From NCBI GenBank assembly GCA_963753245.1, contig CAVWBK010000007.1, positions 186,001 to 250,000 of the forward strand: a stretch of 64,000 nt of DNA, read 5' to 3'. The notes beneath the pieces were generated by a model. That model ran no database searches. It saw nothing but the letters and a program-made list of their open reading frames with translations, and was not told the origin of the DNA. Source of the DNA: VRUE01 sp963753245 (lineage in GTDB: Bacteria > Actinomycetota > Thermoleophilia > Solirubrobacterales > 70-9). Shown here piece after piece: positions 27,728 to 35,647 of this stretch; positions within the stretch are counted from its first letter, which is position 1, and each line of letters opens with the position of its first letter. The position numbers and the translations under genes are program-made.

Positions 27728-27977
27728 CGATCACATGTAAGCAGAAGGGCCTCGGCCGGCGCCTAATTCGATCCCGGCGCCTTGGCTTCTTCATCGGCTT
27801 TGCCGTCTTCAACCTCTGGCCAATGGCTGAGGGCCGAGCGTCCTGCTCGTCGGCGAGGCCGGAGAGGCGACACCCGACCGAGGAGAGCGCCCGGTGAGCT
27901 CGTGTTGATGGATTCGGCGCGCCGGGGCAAAGCACCGGGCCGACCGGCTCAACTCCGGAGGGCTTAATCTGCCCGCC

Positions 27978-28502
27978 ATGGCTCGCCCCCTTACGCTCAT
28001 CGCTCTGGCGCTCGGCGCCGCATTCCTTGCCGCGGGCTGTGGAGGTGGCGGCTCGACGACGGTGATCAACCGCACCGTGACCGCGTCAAGCCCGGCCACT
28101 CAGAGCACTCAGACGACGACGGTTAGAGCGGAAGCCGACCCGGCCCCGGTACTTCACCTGACCAACTTCCAGAGCCCGAGCGGCAACATCGGCTGCGTTC
28201 TGCTCGACGACCGGGCTCGCTGTGACATCAAGAAGCGCAGCTGGTCACCGCCGCCGCGCCCACCCGGTTGTCCGAGCGAGGTTGATTTCGGCCAGGGCCT
28301 CGAAGTTGGGCGCCGCGATCAGAGCGGTGCCTTTGTCTGTGCCGGTGACACCGCACTCAACCCCCAGGCCCCCAGGCTCGCCTACGGCAGCGACGATCGC
28401 GTCACCGGTCTGCTCTGCAAAAGCCGCACGGTTGGGATCACCTGCACCAACCGCGCCGGGCACGGCTTCTTCATCAGCATCCAGAGCTACCGGGCCTTCT
28501 GA
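27978..28502 (+). CDS. Lipoprotein with a DUF6636-like domain
   Basis: A 174-residue exported lipoprotein. The signal peptide ends in LAAGCGGGG, a lipobox with Cys21. A Ser/Thr-rich linker precedes a compact domain beginning FQSPSGNIGCVLLDDRARCDI. That domain also contains PSEVDFGQGLEV, FVCAGDTALNP, LAYGS and VGITCTNRAGHGF. Six cysteines are spaced as in DUF6636 proteins of actinobacteria. Function is unknown. TAATCT at 27965-27970 ends 7 bases before ATG 27978, again suggesting a leaderless transcript. It overlaps the convergent SnoaL-like gene by 16 bases. Confidence 0.75.
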   Translation: MARPLTLIALALGAAFLAAGCGGGGSTTVINRTVTASSPATQSTQTTTVRAEADPAPVLHLTNFQSPSGNIGCVLLDDRARCDIKKRSWSPPPRPPGCPSEVDFGQGLEVGRRDQSGAFVCAGDTALNPQAPRLAYGSDDRVTGLLCKSRTVGITCTNRAGHGFFISIQSYRAF

Positions 28503-28846
28503 GGCGCGAGGTCCCAACCGAAATAGACCTCTGCTTGACGGACCTTGTTCTCGCCGTCGAAGCTGAGGATCTCGGTGTTGCGGAAGCGACGCCCGTCCGT
28601 TTTGGTGCCCTCATAGGTAACGATCACCTCCTCGCCGTGTTCGACCAGGCGCACGAACTCAAAATCGGCCAGCGTTTCGGAGTTGGGCCAACAGCGCTCG
28701 AAGTAACTCGCCCGGTCGATGCCGGGGTCGGGCGGACTGAAGAAGACGAGGTCAGCGGCCATCGACCCCTCGACGGCCTCGCGGTCGCCCGCCACATAGG
28801 CGAGGTAGATCTCGCGTGCGAGCTGAAGGCGGTCGACCTCGGTCAT
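28487..28846 (-). CDS. SnoaL/NTF2-like fold protein
   Basis: A 119-residue protein starting at ATG 28846 (MTEVDRLQLAREIYLAYVAG), with GGAG just upstream. The order helix-helix-strand, then LVFFSPPDPGIDRASYFERC, EEVIVTYEGTKTDGRRFRNTEIL and VRQAEVYFGWDL fits the cone-shaped NTF2-like barrel. These proteins are polyketide cyclases, dehydratases or ligand binders. The gene follows the TetR gene by 10 bases and is almost surely co-transcribed with it. Confidence 0.75.
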   Translation of the reverse strand: MTEVDRLQLAREIYLAYVAGDREAVEGSMAADLVFFSPPDPGIDRASYFERCWPNSETLADFEFVRLVEHGEEVIVTYEGTKTDGRRFRNTEILSFDGENKVRQAEVYFGWDLAPQKAR

Positions 28847-28856
28847 CTCCAGCCAC

Positions 28857-29516
28857 CTACCCGCTCGGCGCCCAGGCTTCACCCGCGATCACCCGCTCGA
28901 AGCCGATCCACAGCGCATTCATCGCCGTCGCCACCACCTGCTCGCGGGGCACCTGGGGCTGCTCGCTCCACCAAATGGCCAACCCCTGCAAGACACCGCG
29001 CATCACGACCCAGGCCATTTCCAGCCCGGCCCCGGCGACCGGGCCGGTGAAGCCATCGCTGCCGGGCTCGGCGGCAAAGAGCGGCATGATCGCCGCCCGG
29101 CTGCGCTCGGCCACCTCGGCTTGCACAGCGTCGGCGTCGGGATCACCGACCGTGTCGCGGAAGAGCATCCGGCCGGCGAAGGGGTGCGCCTCGACATAGG
29201 CGAACCAGGCCTCGAAGGAGTCCGCGATTCGCTCCCCAACCGGCGCCTCGCCGACGAAGTGACGCCGCCAGAGCTCGCGCAGCTCGGCGAAGTGGCGCTC
29301 GAGCACGCTGCGGTAGAGCTCCTTCTTGGAGGCGAAGTGGTCATAGAGGACCGGCGGGCTGACCCCGGAGCGTCTCGCGATCTGATCGATCGAGGCGCCG
29401 ACGTAGCCGCGCTCGGCGAAGAGCTCGGTCGCCGCGGCTTCGATCAGCTCGCGGCGCGCCGCGGCCGCCATCCGCCGCCGCACCACCACCGGCTCGGCTT
29501 TGCCTGTACTTGACAA
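28857..29516 (-). CDS. TetR-family transcriptional regulator
   Basis: A 219-residue repressor. The N-terminal helix-turn-helix is at about residues 18-62 (ELFAERGYVGASIDQIARRSGV, then LYDHFASKKELY). The C-terminal half is an all-helical ligand-binding domain of unknown specificity. Start is TTG 29516. It is divergent from the CrtA-like gene across 70 bases that contain a good promoter and a perfect inverted repeat, a likely operator. Control of both directions is a reasonable inference. Confidence 0.85.
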   Translation of the reverse strand: MSSTGKAEPVVVRRRMAAAARRELIEAAATELFAERGYVGASIDQIARRSGVSPPVLYDHFASKKELYRSVLERHFAELRELWRRHFVGEAPVGERIADSFEAWFAYVEAHPFAGRMLFRDTVGDPDADAVQAEVAERSRAAIMPLFAAEPGSDGFTGPVAGAGLEMAWVVMRGVLQGLAIWWSEQPQVPREQVVATAMNALWIGFERVIAGEAWAPSG

Positions 29517-29538
29517 CCTAACGCTCCCTAAGTAGTTT
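29510..29538 (+). promoter_or_regulatory. Sigma70-type promoter of the CrtA-like gene
   Basis: TTGACA at 29510-29515 and TAGTTT at 29533-29538 are separated by exactly 17 bases. The -35 overlaps the TTG start codon of the TetR gene. Transcription would start near 29545 and run through the inverted repeat at 29548-29563. Confidence 0.55.
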
Positions 29539-29547
29539 TCGCCTCTT

Positions 29548-29563
29548 CCTAGTCCTCACTAGG
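29548..29563. promoter_or_regulatory. Candidate TetR operator (inverted repeat)
   Basis: CCTAGT-CCTC-ACTAGG is a perfect 6+6 inverted repeat just downstream of the predicted transcription start of the CrtA-like gene, in the divergent TetR gap. A repressor bound here would block that promoter. A related CCTAA half-site occurs at 29517-29521. Confidence 0.45.
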
Positions 29564-29586
29564 TTAACCGCTGAACAGGAGGTCCG

Positions 29587-30282
29587 ATGGTCGTCTCCCT
29601 CCAGATCGCCGAGCTTGGTCCCCGTCGCACCCTGGGCGCCCTGCGCCGGCGCCCCAGGCCGGCTCAAACGCCGGGGCTGCGTTACGCCGAGACGACGATC
29701 ACCGCGCCGATCGGCGCCGGGCCACTGCCGGTCCCGAGCGCGAGTCGGGCGGCGCTGATCACGGCCTGGGATGACGAGGAGGCCCTCGATCGCTTCTGCG
29801 CCGAGGATCGGCTCGCCGAGCGCTTCGCCGCCGGCTGGCAGGTGCGACTGCAGCCCCTGCGCGTCTCCGGCGCCTGGCCCGAGATGCCCGGCCTCCCCGA
29901 GCAGGCGCTGCCGGTGGCTGACGATGAGCCGGTCGCGGTGCTCACGATCGGGCGCCTGCGACTGCTGCGCGCGATGCCCTTTCTGCGCGCCAGCGCGCGA
30001 GCCGAATCGGAGGCCGCCGGCGATCCAGCGCTGCTGGCCGCGACCGGCCTCGCCCGCCCCCCCCATCTGGTCTCCACCTTTTCGCTGTGGCGAAGCGCTG
30101 CGGCGATGCGTGACTACGCCTACCGTGCGAACGGCTCACACCGTGCGGCGGTGCACAGCGACTCCGCCCATCCCTTCCATCATCAATCGGCCTTCATTCG
30201 CTTCCGACCCTATGCCTCGGGCGGCAGCTGGGGCGGGGCTGACCCGCTCGCCGCCTTCACCGCGATCGGAGCAGCCCGCTAG
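29587..30282 (+). CDS. Spheroidene monooxygenase (CrtA)-like protein
   Basis: A 231-residue protein preceded by an AGGAGG-like site at 29577-29582. The segment VSTFSLWRSAAAMRDYAYR, then HHQSAFIRFRPY, resembles the C-terminal half of CrtA-type monooxygenases, which oxidise carotenoids with a haem cofactor. The N-terminal GPRRTLGALRRRP and RYAETTITAPIG are also reminiscent of that family. No other carotenoid gene is in the window, so the substrate is open. Expression is likely controlled by the divergent TetR protein. The gene shares a CTAG stop (TAG on both strands) with its convergent neighbour. Confidence 0.5.
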   Translation: MVVSLQIAELGPRRTLGALRRRPRPAQTPGLRYAETTITAPIGAGPLPVPSASRAALITAWDDEEALDRFCAEDRLAERFAAGWQVRLQPLRVSGAWPEMPGLPEQALPVADDEPVAVLTIGRLRLLRAMPFLRASARAESEAAGDPALLAATGLARPPHLVSTFSLWRSAAAMRDYAYRANGSHRAAVHSDSAHPFHHQSAFIRFRPYASGGSWGGADPLAAFTAIGAAR

Positions 30283-31289
30283 CCGGCGCCTGGTGCCGGG
30301 GCGGTCCCCTTGCCCCCCTTTGCGTTTTCCTCCCCTGCTTCATCCTGGGCCTGTTTGATCAGGCCGCGCCAATCGGTGGTGCGAAAGACGAGCAGGATCG
30401 CGCCGAAGCCGAGCACGACCGACCAGGCTGCCATTGCGATCTGAGTGCCGACCGAAAAGGAGAGGACGGCCGTCCTTGAGGGACCGCTGAGCGTCGCCAC
30501 CAAGAGCGCCTGCTGGGCACCGGCGCCACCCGGTGTGAAGGGGATGATGTTGGCGATCGCCTGCACGCTCATCACCAGCATCACCTTGCCGAGCGATCCG
30601 CCGAGCCCGAAGGCCTCAAGGAAACACCAAAACGCAGCGAAGCGAAAGAGCCAGCCGAGCCCCTGCCAGGCGGCGACCTCACGCAGGTAGCGCCGTGGCT
30701 GGGAGAGAATCACCAGACCCTGTTTGACCCGGTCCCAGAAGGCGCGCACATGGCGGCCCAGGTAGAAGACCCCGAGGGCAACCGCGATCAGCAGCGCGAT
30801 CGTCGTGATCAACAGCGTCCGCGGATGGCTCGCCCAGAAGGAGATCTCAAAGGCGGGCAGGTCCGGTAGGCGTGGCAGCGGCGGCAACAGGCCCTGGCTG
30901 ATCGCGTAGAAGAGGACCAGGATCCCGACGCTGGTGTCAAAGACGGTCTGCACCAGGAAGGAGGAGGTGACCGCCGGGTAGGAGGAGCCGGGGATCTGGC
31001 GTTTTGCCAAGAAGACTTTCGTCACGTCGCCGGCGTGGGCGGGGATCACGGCATTGATTCCGGCGCCGGCGAGGTAGGCGGCGGCGATCCGCAAAAAGGA
31101 GATGCGGGCGCCGGGGTAGGCGGCTCGAAGGACGTTGCGCCAGGCCCACGAGCGCGCCAGCTGCATCGCCAAGAGGAACCCGAGGGCGAGCGCGAAGGAG
31201 CCCCAGTGGATATCCGAGAGGTGGCGAAAGAAGGAGGTCGCTCCGTTGAGGAACGAGTTGACGCTGGAAGCTAGATCGGCGTGCGGCAT
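30279..31289 (-). CDS. UPF0104/lysylphosphatidylglycerol synthase-type membrane protein
   Basis: A 336-residue polytopic protein with about eight helices, matching the flippase part of MprF and the AglD/UPF0104 family. Signature stretches are AAYLAGAGINAVIPAHAGDVTKVFL and IANIIPFTPGGAGAQQALL, both with the conserved P-x-G-x-G type turn. It lacks the soluble aminoacyl-transferase domain of full MprF. Family members move lipid or prenyl-linked sugars across membranes; the substrate is unknown here. ATG 31289 is chosen because TAGTGT (31302-31297) ends 7 bases before it; the longer frame would run into the sulfotransferase. Confidence 0.78.
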   Translation of the reverse strand: MPHADLASSVNSFLNGATSFFRHLSDIHWGSFALALGFLLAMQLARSWAWRNVLRAAYPGARISFLRIAAAYLAGAGINAVIPAHAGDVTKVFLAKRQIPGSSYPAVTSSFLVQTVFDTSVGILVLFYAISQGLLPPLPRLPDLPAFEISFWASHPRTLLITTIALLIAVALGVFYLGRHVRAFWDRVKQGLVILSQPRRYLREVAAWQGLGWLFRFAAFWCFLEAFGLGGSLGKVMLVMSVQAIANIIPFTPGGAGAQQALLVATLSGPSRTAVLSFSVGTQIAMAAWSVVLGFGAILLVFRTTDWRGLIKQAQDEAGEENAKGGKGTAPAPGAG

Positions 31290-31295
31290 CGCAGT

Positions 31296-31302
31296 TACAC
31301 TA
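31296..31302. promoter_or_regulatory. Shared, symmetric -10 box of a second divergent pair
   Basis: TACACTA on + reads TAGTGTA on -. TACACT (31296-31301) ends 9 bases before GTG 31311, and TAGTGT (31302-31297) ends 7 bases before ATG 31289. The gap between the genes is only 21 bases and contains no ribosome-binding site in either direction. The arrangement repeats that at 26789-26795. Confidence 0.5.
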
Positions 31303-31310
31303 GCCCGCTC

Positions 31311-32300
31311 GTGGCGGACACCGACACGCACACGCTGCCCCCCCAGGCCCGCCCGCACCCCACCGATGAGGCGATGTGCGCGCGGGCCCGCGAGCGCTTC
31401 ACCGCCGATCGCAGGAGTCGCTTGCGCAGGCGCCGCAAACGCCACGCGCAGCTCCCCAGCCTGATCATCATCGGCGGCCTGAAGTGCGGAACGACAAGCA
31501 TCCACCACTACCTCGGCCTGCACCCCGAAATCCAGATGTCAAAGCCCAAGGAGCTGAACTTCTTCGTTGAGGAGATGAACTGGGATCTGGGCCTCGATTG
31601 GTATGCGAGCCGCTTCGATGACCGCTTCAGGGTCCGCGGCGAGTCCTCGCCCCACTACACCAACCTGCCCCGCTTCGACGGCGTCGCCGAGCGCATCAAG
31701 CACCACTGCCCCGACGCCCGTCTGCTCTACATGGTCCGCGACCCGATCAAGCGGATCCTCTCGCACTGGGTTCACGCCACCGGCGCGGGCTATGAGACCC
31801 GCGAGATGATCCCGACCCTCTCACTGCCCGACACCCAATACATCAACCGCTCCAAGTACTGGCTGCAGCTGCAGCCCTATCTCAAGCGCTTTGACCGGGC
31901 TCAGATCGAGGTGATAACCCAGGAGGAGCTGCAGGGCGAACGCGAGGCGACGATGCGCAAGGCCTTCGCCTTCGCCGGCGTCGATCAGGACTTCACCTCC
32001 GAGCAATTTGACCGTGAGTGGGAGAAATCGAGCGCCAAGCAGGGCGACAAATACCAGTTGATGGAGAAACTGATCAAGCTGCCCGGCTTTCGCTCCTTCG
32101 ATCGCAACTTCGACCGCCTGCCCGAGTCGATGCGCTGGATCGTCGAGAAGGTCGTCCACGACCCCGAGAAGCCGGCGGCGGAAAAGCCGCAGCTCTCCGA
32201 GGAGCTCCTCGAGACGATCCGTGGCCACTTCGGCTCAGACGTCGCCGCCCTGCAGCAGTTCGCCGGCCGCGAGTTCGCCGGCTGGCACGACTACCCCTGA
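31311..32300 (+). CDS. Sulfotransferase family protein
   Basis: A 329-residue PAPS-dependent sulfotransferase. The 5'-phosphosulfate loop is IIGGLKCGTTSIHHYL near residue 50. The 3'-phosphate site is YMVRDPIKRILSHWVH near residue 140. The N-terminus is a basic, disordered stretch (RRSRLRRRRKRHA). The catalytic acid or base cannot be assigned with confidence. The domain is like those acting on carbohydrates or lipids (heparan N-deacetylase-type). It shares a promoter region with the flippase-like gene, which hints at export and sulfation of the same lipid-linked molecule, but that is inference. Confidence 0.8.
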   Translation: MADTDTHTLPPQARPHPTDEAMCARARERFTADRRSRLRRRRKRHAQLPSLIIIGGLKCGTTSIHHYLGLHPEIQMSKPKELNFFVEEMNWDLGLDWYASRFDDRFRVRGESSPHYTNLPRFDGVAERIKHHCPDARLLYMVRDPIKRILSHWVHATGAGYETREMIPTLSLPDTQYINRSKYWLQLQPYLKRFDRAQIEVITQEELQGEREATMRKAFAFAGVDQDFTSEQFDREWEKSSAKQGDKYQLMEKLIKLPGFRSFDRNFDRLPESMRWIVEKVVHDPEKPAAEKPQLSEELLETIRGHFGSDVAALQQFAGREFAGWHDYP

Positions 32301-32523
32301 GCAGAGGCAGTTCGAGCTGGCGCTCGGGGATTCGACGCCGAGCCGGGCGAGCCGGCGAGCCCTCCAGCGGCGCGAGCAGCTTTGACCGTCAGCGAGGACT
32401 CACCTGGCTGACCTCACCCCCCGATCCAGCGCCGCCCACCTCGGCCCCGTTCGCGCTTCAGGGGTCGCCCTGATTCTCGGCAGGCCCGGGCCGCGCAGGT
32501 CCCGGCATTAATCTGCGGGCACC

Positions 32524-33255
32524 GTGCGCCGCTTGCTTCCCGACCCCGGGTCGACGACGATCGAGCAGCAGCTCCAAACCTATGAGCCCTGGAGAGGAGC
32601 GGGCGAGGAGCGGCCCTTCGTCGCGATGAACTTCGCCACGACCCTCGACGGACGGGCGACGATCGACGGGGTCTCGGGTTCGATCGGCTCGAGCGCCGAC
32701 ACCGAGATGCTGGTCGGACTGCGAACCCGCTTTGACGCGCTGATGATCGGCGCCGGGACGATGCGCGCCGAGCGCTACGGGCGCCCGCTGGCCGATCAGC
32801 GAGAGCGCGCCGGGCGCGAGGCGCTCGGCCTGCGCCCAGATCCGCTGATGGTGATCATCAGCGGCCGACTCGACCTGCCCTGGGATGCGCCGCTGTTTAC
32901 CTCGGGGTATGGCGAGGTACTCGTCTTCACCGCCTCCCCCGCCCGGCCCCCGGCGACCGCGACCTCGCTGCGGATACTCCGCCACCAGGGCGCCGTCGAT
33001 CTCGTCGCGGCACTCGCCCAGCTGCAGGCTGAGCACGGCATCAGGGCGCTGCTCTGCGAGGGCGGACCGCACCTGCACGGCGAGCTGCAGGCCGCCGGGC
33101 TCGTCGATGACCTCTTCCTGACGATCGCCCCCAAACTGGTCGGCGGCGAGGCCCCACGCGTTCTGGAGGGCGAGCTGGCCTCGGTCGCAGAGCTCAAGCT
33201 CACCTGGCTGCTGGAGCAAGGGGACGAGCTCTTCGCCCGCTACAGCCTCCGCTGA
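32524..33255 (+). CDS. RibD C-terminal-domain reductase (DHFR-like fold)
   Basis: A 243-residue protein with a single RibD-C/DHFR-like domain. FVAMNFATTLDGRATIDGVSG at the start holds the substrate loop. DALMIGAGTMRAERYGRPLAD is the NADPH-site region, ALLCEGGPHLHGELQAAGLVDDLFLTIAP is the typical C-terminal part. Such enzymes reduce a pyrimidine intermediate of riboflavin synthesis, but stand-alone actinobacterial copies may serve other NADPH-dependent reductions. No deaminase domain is fused and no other rib genes are near. TAATCT (32509-32514) lies 9 bases before GTG 32524, suggesting a leaderless transcript. Confidence 0.78.
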   Translation: MRRLLPDPGSTTIEQQLQTYEPWRGAGEERPFVAMNFATTLDGRATIDGVSGSIGSSADTEMLVGLRTRFDALMIGAGTMRAERYGRPLADQRERAGREALGLRPDPLMVIISGRLDLPWDAPLFTSGYGEVLVFTASPARPPATATSLRILRHQGAVDLVAALAQLQAEHGIRALLCEGGPHLHGELQAAGLVDDLFLTIAPKLVGGEAPRVLEGELASVAELKLTWLLEQGDELFARYSLR

Positions 33256-33285
33256 GAGCACCGCCGCCCGCCGAGCGGCCCAAAA

Positions 33286-33302
33286 CGTCCATATATTGGA
33301 CG
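33286..33302. promoter_or_regulatory. Perfect inverted repeat before the acyl-CoA dehydrogenase gene
   Basis: CGTCCA-TATAT-TGGACG, 6+6 bases around a 5-base AT spacer, 39 bases before the start of the acyl-CoA dehydrogenase gene. It has the form of a dimeric repressor operator. The TATAT centre could also serve as a -10. The regulator is not identified in the window. Confidence 0.45.
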
Positions 33303-33341
33303 GACTCCGCCGCCCGGCCCCCAAGGAGAGGAACGCCCCGA

Positions 33342-34604
33342 ATGGATTTCAAGCCCAGCCCCCAGGTCGAGGCTCTGCGCGAGCGGATTCTCGACTTCAT
33401 GGACGAGCACATCTATCCGCAGGAGCGCCAGATCATGGAGGCGCTTGACGAGGAGGTCGCCGCCGGGATCCCCTACCCTGAGATCCTGGTCGAGATCCGC
33501 GAGCAGGCCAGGTCAGAGGGCCTGTGGAACCTGTTCATGCCCGATCAGCGCTACGGCCCCGGACTCTCCAACTGGGAGTACGGGCTGCTCTGCGAGGAGA
33601 TGGGCCGCAGCCCGGCGGCGGCGCCGATGGCGTTCAACTGCTCGGCTCCTGATACCGGCAACATGGAGATCCTCGCCGAGCACGGCTCTGAGGAACAGAG
33701 GGAACGCTGGTTGGAGCCCCTGCTCGAGGGCCGCATCCGCTCCTGCTTCTCGATGACCGAGTTCGCCGTCTCTGGCTCTGATCCGACCGGTCTGCAGGCG
33801 CGCGCTGTGCGCGACGGCGAGGACTGGGTGATCGATGGCCACAAGTGGTTCACCTCGGGCGCGGTGGGCGCCGAGCTGGCGATCGCGATGGTCGTCACCG
33901 ATCCCGATGCTCACCCCTACGCCCGCGCTTCGATGATCTGCGTCCCCACCGATGCCGAGGGCTTCAACCTGGTCCGCCCGATCCCGGTGATGGGCCACGA
34001 CAAGGGCCCCGGACACTGCGAGATCCGCTACGAAGGTTGTCGGGTCCCGGCCGCCAACCTTCTCGGTGAGCAGGGTGGCGGCTTCGCCGTCGCCCAGGAC
34101 CGCCTCGGGCCGGGCCGCATCCACCACTGCATGCGAGCGATCGGCACCGCCGAGCGAGCCCTGGAGATGATGTGTCGGCGCGCCAACGAGCGGGTCGCCT
34201 TCGGCGGGCCGCTGGGCGAGAAGCAGTTCGTGCAGGAGGCGATTGCCTCCTCGCGGATGGAGATCGATCAGGCCCGGCTGCTGACCATGTACGCGGCCTG
34301 GAAGATGGACACCGAGGGCAAGCGTGCGGCGCGCCAGTCGATCTCGGCGATCAAGGTCGTCGCCGCCAACATGGTGATGGACGTCCTAGACCGGGCGATC
34401 CAGATCCACGGCAGCCTCGGGATGACCGACGACACCCCTCTGGCCTCACTGTGGCGCTTCAGTCGCATGCTGCGCCTCGCCGACGGCCCCGACGAGGTCC
34501 ACAAGATGGTCCTTGCCCGCCGCGAGCTCAATCGTTGGTCAAAACGCGCCGAGGCCGAGGCGAGCGGCGAGCTCACCGCCAAGCACGCAGCGCGGGCGAT
34601 CTGA
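33342..34604 (+). CDS. Acyl-CoA dehydrogenase family protein
   Basis: A 420-residue flavoprotein that oxidises acyl-CoA to enoyl-CoA. Three standard domains are present: N-terminal helical (to about residue 130), beta (CFSMTEFAVSGSDPTGLQ, IDGHKWFTSGAVG) and C-terminal helical (QIHGSLGMTDDTPLASLWRF). The catalytic base cannot be fixed by eye. The long-chain/ACAD11-like pattern MCRRANERVAFGGPLGEKQ is present. AAGGAGAGG precedes ATG 33342. The nearby phosphotransferase at 35648-36688 belongs to the family fused to ACAD domains in animal ACAD10/11, so a shared hydroxyacyl degradation role is conceivable. Confidence 0.88.
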   Translation: MDFKPSPQVEALRERILDFMDEHIYPQERQIMEALDEEVAAGIPYPEILVEIREQARSEGLWNLFMPDQRYGPGLSNWEYGLLCEEMGRSPAAAPMAFNCSAPDTGNMEILAEHGSEEQRERWLEPLLEGRIRSCFSMTEFAVSGSDPTGLQARAVRDGEDWVIDGHKWFTSGAVGAELAIAMVVTDPDAHPYARASMICVPTDAEGFNLVRPIPVMGHDKGPGHCEIRYEGCRVPAANLLGEQGGGFAVAQDRLGPGRIHHCMRAIGTAERALEMMCRRANERVAFGGPLGEKQFVQEAIASSRMEIDQARLLTMYAAWKMDTEGKRAARQSISAIKVVAANMVMDVLDRAIQIHGSLGMTDDTPLASLWRFSRMLRLADGPDEVHKMVLARRELNRWSKRAEAEASGELTAKHAARAI

Positions 34605-34616
34605 GGGCCGCTCCCT

Positions 34617-35351
34617 CTAGCGGGTCGCGAGCACGTCGACGGCGCCCGAGCTGGCGATCACGCCGCTACCGCTCGAGCAGGTCGCTGCGGCGACCAGGTC
34701 CACGGTCTGTCTGGTTGCCGTGCCCGGCTCGAAGCTGAGACTCTGCTTCGGGTTGGGCTGCAGTTCGATCGTCTGGCTGAGCGCCCCGCTGTCGAGGTCT
34801 TCGAAGTTGGCCGTCGCGAGGATCTCGCCTTCGGCCGGTTTGCTCGGATCTTTCGGGTTGACCAAGATGTAGGCGTGGACGGCCCGCGGGGGGGTGCATT
34901 TCGCCGGGATCGTGACCCTGATCTCCCCGGCGTAGGAGTCGAGCTCTTCAGCGGCCTGGGTGTATTCGGAGCCACTCAGCGGATAGACCTGAAGTTCGTC
35001 TTCCAAGGGAATCACGCTGCCACCCCTGAGCCTGTCTGAGACGCGGGTGAACGGCACATCGTGGAGGTCCATCTTTTCGGTCGTCACCGCACCGTTGAAG
35101 AGTTTTTCGGTCGTCACCGCGCCATCCTTGAGCTTGACATCGGAGACGGCGAGTGGCTTCAGCTTGCGGGTGGTCACCGCGTTGGCCTTGATTTTGGCGG
35201 TCGTCACGGCGTTGGACTTGAGCTGTGGCGCGCCGACGCTGTGGCGGGCAAACTGGTGCGCCGCGAGGGCGACGCCGCCGCTGAGGACGAGAAACAGCGC
35301 CAGGGTCGAAACCACGTTGGCGTAGGTGAGTCTGTTGGCAAGCATCCTCAT
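34617..35351 (-). CDS. Exported protein with AVTTxKL-type repeats
   Basis: A 244-residue protein with an N-terminal signal or anchor (TLALFLVLSGGVALAA). Five short repeats of about 10-11 residues follow at residues 40-95: SNAVTTAKIK, ANAVTTRKLK, PLAVSDVKLK, DGAVTTEKLF, NGAVTTEKM. The pattern is common in exported proteins of soil actinobacteria and is thought to form a trimeric or fibrous stalk, but that is not proven. The C-terminal 130 residues are a beta-rich domain with two cysteines. Function unknown. It converges on the acyl-CoA dehydrogenase gene. The 296 bases upstream (35352-35647) hold no gene that I can support. Confidence 0.7.
   Translation of the reverse strand: MRMLANRLTYANVVSTLALFLVLSGGVALAAHQFARHSVGAPQLKSNAVTTAKIKANAVTTRKLKPLAVSDVKLKDGAVTTEKLFNGAVTTEKMDLHDVPFTRVSDRLRGGSVIPLEDELQVYPLSGSEYTQAAEELDSYAGEIRVTIPAKCTPPRAVHAYILVNPKDPSKPAEGEILATANFEDLDSGALSQTIELQPNPKQSLSFEPGTATRQTVDLVAAATCSSGSGVIASSGAVDVLATR
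35067..35240 (-). repeat. In-gene short tandem repeats encoding AVTTxKL units
   Basis: The repeats in the exported protein are visible at DNA level as recurring TCGTCACCGC blocks (coding strand GCGGTGACGA) spaced at about 30-33 bases. Two adjacent copies share the longer block TTTTCGGTCGTCACCGC. Slippage between copies could change stalk length. Confidence 0.6.
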
Positions 35352-35647
35352 TGGCTATTTCGTCCCCAACACTCCGACCCTGGTGTCCGATGCGGTGCAG
35401 GCGAGCGGCGCCGAGCAGGCCGGGAGACCCCGGGTCGGTGGGGCATCGAAGAATTGGGGGACCTGGCCGGGTCTGACCCGGCGCCCCAGCCGCCCACCAC
35501 CGCGCAGTCGATCGGACTCTCGATCGTGGGCGCTGAATTTCAGAGCAGCGGCTGGCGCGAGCCAGTCTCGCGATCCGGTTGGCGTGGTTGAGCCGCCTGC
35601 GCACGGACATCATCGAAGCCCAACGGTTGCACGCGGGTCGGAGGTCG

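Noticed and set aside
30279..31289. Full-length MprF (lysyl-phosphatidylglycerol synthase)
   Set aside because: The protein has only the membrane half; the soluble aminoacyl-transferase domain is absent, so lipid lysylation should not be assigned.
32301..32523. A tRNA or small gene between the sulfotransferase and RibD-like genes
   Set aside because: No cloverleaf pairing and no reading frame with sensible composition; only the -10 box of the next gene is supported.
35467..35481. CCGGGTCTGACCCGG as a terminator
   Set aside because: The stem is short, there is no T-run, and the site lies between two genes on the same strand far from either end. It may be chance in GC-rich DNA.
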